A DNA stretch of 64,000 nucleotides from Trematomus loennbergii (Eukaryota > Chordata > Actinopteri > Perciformes > Nototheniidae), in NCBI GenBank assembly GCA_012861695.1, contig JAAOOA010001146.1, forward strand, positions 98,569 through 162,568, written 5' to 3'. Every line of letters begins with the position of its first letter. Position 1 is the first letter of the stretch. Shown one piece after another: positions 56,140 through 64,000 of the stretch. Made by a program: the position numbers and the translations under genes. The notes beneath the pieces are model-generated. The model did no database searches and was not told the origin of the DNA. It saw only the letters and a program-made list of their open reading frames with translations.

Positions 56140-59100
56140 GTACCCCCCCCTCTAGGGCCAACTCCTGATGGCCCAGGCTGATTGTAAAAATCGTGGATAA
56201 GCGTCTTGTCTACGATAAATGACGCAGCTACCCAGCTTCTAGCCTCAGGACCGTAACCCTTCCAGTCTACCAGGAATTGCTTCCCCCTCCCCCTATTACG
56301 GACCTCTAGTAGCTTACGGACCTTGTAAACCTCACCCCCTTCAAAGAACTCGGGCGGTGGAGGGGGCTTGGAGGCGGGAACAAGTGTGCTCTCACACACC
56401 GGCTTGATTTTACTGACGTGAAACGTCGGATGTACTCTCATAGTTCTGGGGAGTTGCAAGCGTACAGACACCGGGTTGATGACTCTGGACACCGGGAAAG
56501 GACCCACAAATCTCGGAGCCAGTTTCCTTGAGGCGACATGGAGTGGTAAGTCCTTAGTGGAAAGCCAAACATTTTGGCCTGGTCTGTAGGAGGGAGCGAC
56601 CCTGCGATGGACGTCTGCAACAGCCTTCATCCGAGCTGAACTTCGGAGAAGAGCCTGGCGAGCACCAGCCCAAACTCGTCGACAACGTCTGATCATGGCA
56701 TGAGCCGATGGAACCCTCACCTCTTCCTCGTTGTTAGGGAAAAATGGAGGCTGGAAACCATTGACACAATGGAATGGAGAGACACCTGTGGCTGCCGTAG
56801 GAAGAGTATTGTGGGCAAACTCGACCCATGTGAGGTGGTCACTCCAGGTAGTCTGGTTCCGGGAGACGAGACAACGTAGCGTAGTCTCTAGTTCCTGGTT
56901 CAGACGCTCCGACTGTCCATTTGACTGAGGATGATATCCTGATGACAAGCTGACGGTGGCACCTATGAGTCGACAAAACTCCTTCCAGAAAACGGAAATG
57001 AATTGTGGACCCCTGTCGGAAACAATGTCATCAGGGAATCCATGGATCCTGAATATGTGATTCATCATGACCTCTGCGGTGACTTTGGCAGAGGGAAGCT
57101 TGGTCAATGGGATGAAGTGAGCCATCTTTGAAAATCGATCCACCACTGTTAAGACCGTAGTCTTGCCTCTGGATGAAGGAAATCCTGTCACAAAATCCAT
57201 TGAAATGTGTGACCAAGGACGTTGGGGAATCGGCAGGGGCTGGAGCAAGCCCATCTTGACTTGTGATGAGGTCTTATTACACGCACACACCGGACAAGCC
57301 GCTACGTACTCTGCCACATCTTTCTTCATGGCTGGCCACCAGAAACGTTGTTGTATCCTGAACATTGTCCTTGTTACCCCCGGATGGCACGAAAGCACAG
57401 ATGAGTGAGCCCAGTGGATGACCTTGGAGTGAAGAGCCTCAGGAACAAACAGCAGATTGTTGGGACACTCGCTAGGTGCTGGATTCTTGACATTCGCCTT
57501 TTTTACGTCCGACTCCACTTGCCAGGAAAAGGCTCCGATCACACGGTTAAGTGGAAGGATGGTCTTGGGCTCTACCGCAAGTGGTTCTGGATCATAAAGA
57601 CGAGACAAAGCATCGGGTTTTTGATTCTGAGACCCGGGACGAAAAGAGAGGGTGAAATTGAACCTACTAAAGAATAGTGTCCACCTGGCCTGACGGGAGT
57701 TGAGACGCTTAGCCTTTCTTATATATTCCAGATTCTTGTGATCTGTCCAGACTAAAAACGGCTGCTCTGCACCCTCTAACCAGTGTCTCCATTCCTCGAG
57801 GGCAGCTTTTACAGCTAACAGTTCCTTGTTCCCCACGTCGTAATTCCGCTCTGCCGTTGTCAGTTTCCGCGACAGGTAAGCACATGGATGCATCTTGTTG
57901 TCTTCTGCAGAACGTTGAGACAGTACTCCTCCAATTCCCTCATTGGAAGCATCAACCTCGACCATAAACTGGCGCTGGGGATCTGGAATGGTGAGTATGG
58001 GGGCTGATGTGAATCTCTCTCTGAGACGTTGGAAAGCGAAGTCCGCCTGGGGAGTCCACTTGAAAGGAACCTTAGGAGAAGTCAGAACATGTAGAGGGGC
58101 AGCAACAGAACTGAAATTCCTAATAAACTTCCTATAGAAGTTAGCAAACCCTAGAAACTGTTGGACCTTCTTCCTGGAGTCTGGTGTAGGCCACTGGGAT
58201 ACTGCACTGATTTTAGCAGGATCCATTTGCATATGATTAGGTGAGATTATGTATCCTAAGAAGGATACCTCTTTTGTGTGGAACTCACACTTCTCTGCCT
58301 TGACATATAACTGATTCTCTAGCAGTTTCTGCAAAACCTGACGGACATGGTTAACATGAGACTTAGTGTCTGGGGAGAAAATCAGAATATCATCCAGATA
58401 CACAAACACTGAAATATTCAAAAATTCCCGTAAAACCTCATTCACAAGAGCTTGAAACACAGCCGGTGCATTGCATAGTCCAAAAGGCATTACTAGATAC
58501 TCATAGTGACCACTCTGAGTGTTGAATCCTGTCTTCCACTCATCCCCTTTTCTTATTCTAACCAAGTGATATGCATTTCTTAAATCTAACTTGGTGAATA
58601 TTTTGGCAGTTTGAAGTAGTTCAAAGGCAGATGTCATGAGTGGCAGAGGATAGCGGTTCTTCACCGTAATGTCATTTAGTGGACTGTAGTCTATGCAAGG
58701 TCTCAGAGACCCGTCTTTCTTTCCCACAAAGAAAAATCCCGCTCCGGCTGGAGAAGATGAAGGACGGATAATTCCTGATTTGAGTGAAGAGGAAATGTAT
58801 TCGTCCATTGCTGCTCTCTCAGGTCTCGAAATCGAATAAAGTTTCCCCTTGGGAATGGGGGCTCCCGGTAAGAGATCAATGGGACAGTCAAAATCTCGGT
58901 GAGGAGGTAGCGACATGGCTTTGGATTTGTTAAAGGCTTCCTTTAAATCATGGTAACAGGAAGGTACCTTCTGTAGATCAGGATAGTCGGGGTGATCTAT
59001 AATGATTTTACGAGAGTCTGTTGGTGCATTAACAGGTTGTGAAAGTTTACACCTGCCCATACAATCCTCTCCCCATTCTTTAATTTTCCCTGAACGCCAG

Positions 59101-59687
59101 TCAATGTGAGGATTGTGGATCTTTAGCCATGGAAACCCCAATATAATCGGGTGCTGAGCCGACTCAAAAATATGGAATTGCATGCTCTCGGTATGGTCCT
59201 TATTCACAGTAATCTGAATGGGCTCAGTGCAATGGGTAACTGTGAACAACAAGCGGCCGTCTAAGGCACTGGCATTAATAGGATGAGATAGCGGAACAGT
59301 CTTTATTTCTAGCTGATTTACTACGCCCCAGTCCATAAGACTTTCGTCAGCCCCTGAGTCTATTAACACACCCTGGTCAATGGTTTGATTGTTAATACAA
59401 ATGTTTACCTGCGTAACAGGTCGAGGAGGAAAGTCTGCGGGAAACTTGCTCACCAGCGCCCTCCTTTTGACTGGTGAGCACGATCTTTTCCCGGGCATGA
59501 AGCGAGTTGATGATCCGACTGGCCGCAGTAGAAACAACAACCCTCCCGTAGACGGCGCTGCCTCTCCTCCAGAGAAAGCCTGGTTCTTCCCAGCTGCATG
59601 GGTTCCCCGGAGCCATTCGGAAGTGTAATCCTCTGACGGTGTGGTAACATGGGCTGGACATCCTCGGCTGGCGGCGCGACCCACCAA
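56115..59687 (-). CDS. pol: Gypsy Pol polyprotein, uninterrupted (1190 codons)
   Basis: The first 65 or so codons overlap gag in another frame; the true entry is probably by -1 frameshift near 59488. Visible domains by residue: protease IDSGAD (109-114); reverse transcriptase KLDLRNAYH (366-374) and YLDD (430-433); RNase H with D579, E622 and D649; integrase zinc site H761/H769, C798/C801, then D831, D891 and E927, giving the D,D35E spacing; GPFPVSRV region; C-terminal chromodomain (about 1120-1165, with FLVDWKGYG) that may steer integration to modified histones. The chromodomain and self-priming place it near Sushi. Pol ends 25 bases inside the 3' LTR. All catalytic residues are present. Confidence 0.95.
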   Translation of the reverse strand: MVGRAASRGCPAHVTTPSEDYTSEWLRGTHAAGKNQAFSGGEAAPSTGGLLFLLRPVGSSTRFMPGKRSCSPVKRRALVSKFPADFPPRPVTQVNICINNQTIDQGVLIDSGADESLMDWGVVNQLEIKTVPLSHPINASALDGRLLFTVTHCTEPIQITVNKDHTESMQFHIFESAQHPIILGFPWLKIHNPHIDWRSGKIKEWGEDCMGRCKLSQPVNAPTDSRKIIIDHPDYPDLQKVPSCYHDLKEAFNKSKAMSLPPHRDFDCPIDLLPGAPIPKGKLYSISRPERAAMDEYISSSLKSGIIRPSSSPAGAGFFFVGKKDGSLRPCIDYSPLNDITVKNRYPLPLMTSAFELLQTAKIFTKLDLRNAYHLVRIRKGDEWKTGFNTQSGHYEYLVMPFGLCNAPAVFQALVNEVLREFLNISVFVYLDDILIFSPDTKSHVNHVRQVLQKLLENQLYVKAEKCEFHTKEVSFLGYIISPNHMQMDPAKISAVSQWPTPDSRKKVQQFLGFANFYRKFIRNFSSVAAPLHVLTSPKVPFKWTPQADFAFQRLRERFTSAPILTIPDPQRQFMVEVDASNEGIGGVLSQRSAEDNKMHPCAYLSRKLTTAERNYDVGNKELLAVKAALEEWRHWLEGAEQPFLVWTDHKNLEYIRKAKRLNSRQARWTLFFSRFNFTLSFRPGSQNQKPDALSRLYDPEPLAVEPKTILPLNRVIGAFSWQVESDVKKANVKNPAPSECPNNLLFVPEALHSKVIHWAHSSVLSCHPGVTRTMFRIQQRFWWPAMKKDVAEYVAACPVCACNKTSSQVKMGLLQPLPIPQRPWSHISMDFVTGFPSSRGKTTVLTVVDRFSKMAHFIPLTKLPSAKVTAEVMMNHIFRIHGFPDDIVSDRGPQFISVFWKEFCRLIGATVSLSSGYHPQSNGQSERLNQELETTLRCLVSRNQTTWSDHLTWVEFAHNTLPTAATGVSPFHCVNGFQPPFFPNNEEEVRVPSAHAMIRRCRRVWAGARQALLRSSARMKAVADVHRRVAPSYRPGQNVWLSTKDLPLHVASRKLAPRFVGPFPVSRVINPVSVRLQLPRTMRVHPTFHVSKIKPVCESTLVPASKPPPPPEFFEGGEVYKVRKLLEVRNRGRGKQFLVDWKGYGPEARSWVAASFIVDKTLIHDFYNQPGPSGVGPRGGGTVVHRQKC
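56140..56152 (-). other. Polypurine tract of the gypsy element
   Basis: On the minus strand AGAGGGGGGGGTAC lies directly before the 3' LTR. It is read as codons for the C-terminus of Pol. Confidence 0.8.
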
Positions 59688-60528
59688 GATGCATTCTGGG
59701 AGCTGGGAATAACGTCTCGGTTGCGTCGACGCTCCCTCTCTCTTTCCCGAAGACGGTTATCGATCCGGATGGCCACGGCGATGAGAGATTCCAGATCCCG
59801 GGGTGTCTCCAGTGGAGCCAGCTGGTCTTTTATCGGTTCCGAAAGTCCCGTCATGAAGGCGTCACGAAGAGCCGGAACATTCCATCCGCTGTCCGCTGCT
59901 GCTGTGCGAAACTCGATGGCGTAATCAACCACCTGGCGGTTGAGCTGGCGTATATGAAAAAGTTTTCTGCTGGCCTCTGTAGCAGGCGATGAGTGGTCAA
60001 AAATACGACTCATAGTCTCTATGAAATCGGTCAATGAGTAACATAGTTCAGTTTCTCTTGACCATTCTGCAGTAGCCCAGGCTGCAGCTCTTCCCGTTAA
60101 ATGAGACACAATAAACGCCACTTTACCATGGTCCGATGAAAAGCTCCTGGGTTGTGTTGAAAATGCAGATCGCACTGTACCAAAAAGGCTCTGCAATTAG
60201 AAGAATCTCCGGAAAATCTCTCCGGAAGAGCCAGCCGTAAAGGGGAAGAAACAGCCTGACTTGGGAAATCAGCTGGAGCATTGACAGGCAACCTCTCAGT
60301 TGTGGATGACGTCACCGGAGGAGCAGTCTGTTGGTGAGTGAAAAAATGATTCATTTGGACAGCCAGTTGTTGCATCTGTGTGGATAATGCTTCCTGAATC
60401 CCGGCCTGGCGTCCTCTTAGTTCTTGCATTTCCTGGTTGACTAGGCCCAGCTGTTCCTCGTGATGAAAGATCTTCACGCCCTGTGCTGACAGCGCTGCGT
60501 GAAGCGTTCTTGGGTCGGCTGGGTCCAT
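59450..60528 (-). pseudogene. gag: Gypsy Gag, one frameshift
   Basis: The ATG at 60528 opens MDPADPRTLHAALSAQGVKI, a predicted coiled coil, then the capsid-like region FLVQCDLHFQHNPGAF. One T appears to be missing in a T run near 60136. The frame then continues as SDHGKVAFIVSHLTGRAAAW, through [20 protein letters not shown] with a CCHC nucleocapsid knuckle, to the stop at 59450. Aside from this single base Gag looks complete at about 359 residues. It forms the virus-like particle. The missing base may be a sequencing error. Confidence 0.85.
59486..59492 (-). promoter_or_regulatory. Candidate -1 ribosomal frameshift heptamer GGGAAAA
   Basis: In the gag frame it reads G GGA AAA, the X XXY YYZ pattern. 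It lies about 35 bases before the gag stop, and slipping back one base enters the pol frame exactly. Confidence 0.6.
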
Positions 60529-60532
60529 AATG

Positions 60533-60542
60533 GTCAGTTCGT
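60533..60542 (-). other. Self-priming site (PBS) of the gypsy element
   Basis: Next to the 5' LTR, minus-strand ACGAACTGAC is the exact complement of GTCAGTTCGT inside the LTR (60780-60789 on the plus strand as its reverse complement). That LTR segment lies about 29 bases after a TATATT box (60813-60818), where transcription should start. No tRNA-type TGG is present. This is the Tf1/Sushi self-priming arrangement. Confidence 0.65.
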
Positions 60543-60544
60543 TC

Positions 60545-60974
60545 TGTTACGAACTCAGACACTTAGGATGTAGGACCCAATTGCACGACCCGGGAGACAG
60601 AGGTAAAGTACTTGTAAGATACTTTATTTTCCAAATACAGCAATGAACAAAAAAGGTAACTATCAAATCTCTAACCGAGATGACAAAAATAGAGGAACAA
60701 AATGAAAGCGCTCACGTAGTGAGGAATCAAACTTTACAAGAGCACAAAGAGCATAGACCTGACCATAGCAAGAGACAATACGAACTGACAAAGAACACTT
60801 GGGAGACAGGGGAATATAAGCACAGGGTAACTAGACACAGGTGGGACCAATCAGGGGCGGGGCTGACATTGATGAGCACAGGAGACACAGGTGAAATTAA
60901 TCAGGAAGCCTGGAATGAGAGAAAGCAAACGTAAATAACATGCATCTCTCTAGCATTTCTGTCGGTGCACAACA
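60545..60974 (-). repeat. 5' LTR of the gypsy element (430 bp), with promoter
   Basis: Matches 55709-56139. The minus strand carries TATATT at 60818-60813, with the predicted RNA start near 60789. Confidence 0.95.
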
Positions 60975-61698
60975 CCGCTACATGCTGGACTTTGGCTTTA
61001 TATATTGATGAGACACTGCTGAGTTTTGTAAACTCAAATAGCCTGAAGTCATTGGAGGAACTCTTCTACTTCTTAAACTCACCGTGTGTCCATCAGAGCT
61101 GATTGTTCATGTCTACACTGTGCAGAGATCAGCTGTCAATCAAACATGATGGGTGGGGCTTGAACATCTTCTCACGAGTTGTAGATGTTGGACTTTCTTC
61201 CGGCTCCTTCCTGGGTCTGTGTAGCCATGGAGGCTGTCACTGCTCAGGAGGATTTCTGTTAACCTCACCTGAGATTTCTCTGCATGAAATGTAAACTTTG
61301 CTCTAAATATTTGTTGAATAGGTCTTTTAGTTTTGACTAAGTCTCAAAGTGTTGAATGAATTAATGAAAGTTTGAAAAAGGAAAGAAACACATTAAAAGA
61401 AAAGTGATAAAAAAGAAAAGCTAACAGGTTGAGTTTGTTATAAATTGTGTTTCTATTTTCAAGATGTGAGATGAGTGCCACATTTACATGTCTGTAAATA
61501 AATGTTGGAGTTTTTCTTGTTAATAAAGAGCTAAGAGGACGCAAGTGAAAATCTCATTATTTAGTTATCAATCTTAAAATGAATGACCTCTTCTCTCCAG
61601 TGAAGCTGCACTAAGTTGAGATGAATTTTAATGCATGTAGTTCTTTTTTTACTGCTACGTCCCCAATAAGCTCTAGGACAACAATGGATACAGTAACA
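60975..61698. other. Unassigned sequence right of the gypsy element
   Basis: No gene or known repeat is recognised. Confidence 0.5.
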
Positions 61699-62069
61699 CA
61701 CAACAACAAATAACATTGAGAGAGTCGGGGGGAAGTGAACACAAGTGCATTTATTTACACCAAAGAATGGAGAGGAAGAAGCGTCTATGGAAGAGGGTTA
61801 GGAACATGTGGGAACATGTGAACTTAAAGTCAGATAAAAATCACTTTGGTCAGACCTCAACTTTTTCTTTACTAGTGAAAGTCAGAATTCTGATAAAAAA
61901 ATTAAACCTTTTTTTCAGATTTTCTATTTTTTTTTTCAAGAAATCTCAAATCATTTTTCTTAAAATATATTTTATTTATTTTCATGACAACCTTCAGAAC
62001 TTTCTTCATAGATCTGAGATTTAAGTAAGACTCTGATTTATTACTCAAAAGAAAAAATCAGTTTTGGTC
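61699..62069. repeat. 370-bp direct repeat, right copy
   Basis: Matches 54281-54662; it diverges after TTTTGGTCA. Confidence 0.8.
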
Positions 62070-62448
62070 AAATTCAACCCAGAAATATTCAATCTAAATG
62101 CAGACCAACTTGGAGGGTTAGAACATCTTGGTGTACTCTGCTTAACTGTGTGATGCATGATGGTATCTGGGTTCATATCTTGAAGCTACCTTCCAACATT
62201 TCAATTTGGAACAGATATAAAGAGTTATAATATTCTCCTTATATCTATAGTAAGTATAAGACGGGGACCTCACAGAATTGTCCATATGTGAGACTCATGT
62301 AGGACTAGGCTGCATTGCAATGAAGGAATGCAGCAAAACTCAAGTATTTTGGAGGGCAACATGTGCAAACATCACTACAGCAATCGGTCAACAGGTGTCA
62401 GTAGAACCTCTATTGTGTCTGCTTGGATATGGCCCTAGTCCTCTAAAA
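62070..62448. other. Sequence related to the window start
   Basis: GTGATGCATGATGGTATCTG and following bases (about 62150-62200) match 173-225. Beyond that it is unassigned, with no coding motif I can name. Confidence 0.5.
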
Positions 62449-62788
62449 CAGTGGTTCCCAACCTTTTTCAGTCAGGCCCCCTTGGGTGATTGGAAATTTT
62501 CGAGCCCCCCCTAACCCCGTTCCCACTTAGATTGTTAGAATTCATTGTATATAGTTGTACGAACATTACATTTTCTCTGCTAATAACGAGACAAAAATAT
62601 ATATCATTATATATTTTATTATGGATTGAACATGAACAGAAGTGCTTGTATTGGCAGATGATCGTGTGCCACTGTGAAATAATGAGGCCTAATTGAAACA
62701 ATTAGAAATACTGCTTATCGATCCGGTTCTTTAACAGTATTTGATTTTTGTTATTTTTTCAAGGGAAGAATGAAATAAATTACCACTG
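62449..62788. mobile_element. hAT MITE (340 bp)
   Basis: It starts CAGTGGTTCCCAACC and ends ATTACCACTG, with the 8-bp duplication CTCTAAAA at 62441-62448 and 62789-62796. Non-coding. Confidence 0.85.
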
Positions 62789-62943
62789 CTCTAAAACATC
62801 ATGAGGATGTTGTTCAGCCTGAATGCTGGAAAGCCATCATGGTGAAATGGGTCGGGGAGGACCCCCCCCCCCCCTCTCCATGTGGAAGACACTGAGGTAT
62901 TGAATCTGGAGATAATGAAACTCTGTCTGGATGGAAGGTCGAA

Positions 62944-63087
62944 TGTTTCCCTACAGAAGTGCTTTATTGAGCAGCAGAAAAGCACATGTTGCTGGCTTGA
63001 AGTCCGGGAAGAGAAGGGAAGAAGAGAAAGAGGACACACAGTAGGTATACAGTAGGTACAGTCAACATACGTGTCCGTGCGGAAACA
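62944..63087 (-). repeat. Candidate short LTR (144 bp) with PPT
   Basis: On the minus strand TGTTTCCGCACGGACACG to TAGGGAAACA, with AATAAA near its end (62963-62968) and a purine-rich GGGTTGGGGGTAT just upstream. A similar GGGGGTATTGTTCCGCACGG occurs at 53793-53812. It looks like the 3' end of a small LTR element; no partner LTR is seen. Confidence 0.4.
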
Positions 63088-63108
63088 ATACCCCCAACCC
63101 GTAGTTCC

Positions 63109-63360
63109 ATGAGTGAATTATGTAACATGAGTAAATTAGTGATCACTACACAGTCGACAATACAGTTAGAAGATTTAATCATTGAACTTAACCATTGCTT
63201 ACTGAGACTTCAGAGGAGGGGAATAGATGTGCAGTTATGCTGGGTGCCTGCACATGAGGGGGTTCAAGGGAATGAGCATGCTGATAAGTTAGCAAAAGAG
63301 GCATTACAGAAGGAAATAGCAATACCAGTTTCACTTGGAAAAGGAGAAGGAATGATGATG
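63109..63360 (+). pseudogene. I-like LINE RNase H fragment
   Basis: RRGIDVQLCWVPAHEGVQGN and EHADKLAKEALQKEI repeat the fragment at 227-455. It is cut at 63360 by the next element. Confidence 0.7.
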
Positions 63361-64000
63361 GCCGTGTCTCAATTCAGGGGTTTCATCCTTCGAAGGGTGC
63401 ATTCGTAGACCGCATACGTCACTTCCACCGAAAGAAGGCTGTCCCAATTCAAAAGAAAGACGAGACTCCTCCGAATGCGGCCCATGAATGCAGCCTACTT
63501 TTCCCCAATTTGAAGGATACATCTGATGGACACTCCGCGGCCTACCATATCCCAGGGTGCAATGCGCGCAGGGAAGAGTGAGTTTTTTTCAAATGAAAAG
63601 GCTTCCGGTCCAGCAGAGTGGATTTAAAAGCAGCAAGCGGAGGAATCACTAATAAATGTGAGTATTGGGTTTTAACTTACTTTAATGAACTAACGTCACA
63701 CACGTCAAACCCAAGTGGCATTAAAACGTACATTTTTGTCAAATAATACGGATAAATATGTGACGCTAACTAGCTAGCTGGACGTACTGCACTGTTGTTT
63801 ACACTTATTTTTAATTCAATTCAGAAGTTTACTAAAGTCATACAGAGATCTTGGCTCTGTTATAGATAAGTTATACTTTATATTACATAAATAGACCAAA
63901 GTGAAAACATTTAGACCGGTATAGCCTACAGTACGGTGGGATTTATAAAAGGCTACCCTGACATGTAGCTGCTGTTAGCTTTATGTATTTCTCTGACATG
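63361..64000. other. Left part of an unidentified DNA transposon or gene, cut by the window edge
   Basis: It starts abruptly with GCCGTGTCTCAATTCAGGGG inside the LINE fragment. It contains repeated GTCTCAATTCA/TGTCCCAATTCA and CCGAATGCGG motifs like subterminal repeats of fish DNA transposons. No ORF of note. The right end is outside the window. Confidence 0.35.

Larger units (their letters stand above)
55709..60974 (-). mobile_element. Sushi/Tf1-like Ty3/gypsy retrotransposon (chromovirus), nearly intact
   Basis: On the minus strand the order is 5' LTR (60545-60974), self-priming site, gag, pol with protease, reverse transcriptase, RNase H, integrase and chromodomain, PPT and 3' LTR (55709-56139). 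I noticed only one single-base difference between the LTRs, in an A run, so the insertion is very young. No target-site duplication is visible (flanks ACTTT and CCGCT). One homopolymer frameshift in gag is the only obvious defect. Confidence 0.95.

Overview
The window looks like teleost fish nuclear DNA, probably percomorph. The evidence is a tandemly duplicated C2H2 zinc-finger gene with the coiled-coil first exon common in fish zinc-finger genes, an I/Nimb-like LINE, an L2-type LINE, a chromodomain (Sushi/Tf1-like) Ty3/gypsy element, PIF/Harbinger, hAT, Tc1 and Kolobok-like DNA transposons, a tRNA-like SINE and long CA/TA microsatellites. There are no bacterial-type operons, rRNA genes or CRISPR arrays. 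The species assignment is inference.

The main architecture is a large tandem duplication. Unit A runs from about 0.2 to 28.7 kb and unit B from about 28.7 to 53 kb. Each carries the same I-like LINE directly upstream of a two-exon zinc-finger gene (A: exon 1 at 13.0 kb, exon 2 at 25.2-26.6 kb; B: exon 1 remnant at 35.8 kb, exon 2 at 45.6-47.1 kb), a transposon-filled intron of 10-12 kb, and the same 3' flank ending in repeat P. The copies differ by datable events. LINE A carries a complete 7.2-kb LTR element (2699-9879). Intron A carries two nested Harbingers (17132-23544) and a solo LTR (24282-24773). Copy B shows the empty site for the Harbinger insertion and for the solo LTR. Copy B has a 2.4-kb deletion that fuses LINE reverse transcriptase in frame to the zinc-finger coiled coil. 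It also has a 3-kb internal duplication in the intron, a Kolobok-like element with a nested solo LTR, and a palindromic transposon at 47.5-51.7 kb in its 3' flank. At the A/B boundary, repeat P is interrupted by a TTAA-target MITE and an L2 LINE.

From 53 kb on the unit structure ends. A fragment of a SLIP-GC-like GTPase exon (54.0-54.2 kb, minus) is followed by a nearly intact Sushi-like gypsy element on the minus strand (55709-60974). This has near-identical LTRs, an uninterrupted 1190-residue Pol, a Gag with one frameshift, a canonical -1 slippery heptamer and a self-priming signal. The last 2 kb hold old LINE, hAT MITE and LTR fragments and the start of a DNA transposon cut by the window edge.

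Few genes look functional as written. The best candidates are gypsy Pol and the three-exon Myb-like accessory gene of the inner Harbinger. Both zinc-finger copies carry stops or frameshifts. Single-base indels, many of them in homopolymers, are so frequent between the copies that part of the damage may be sequencing or assembly error rather than real decay.
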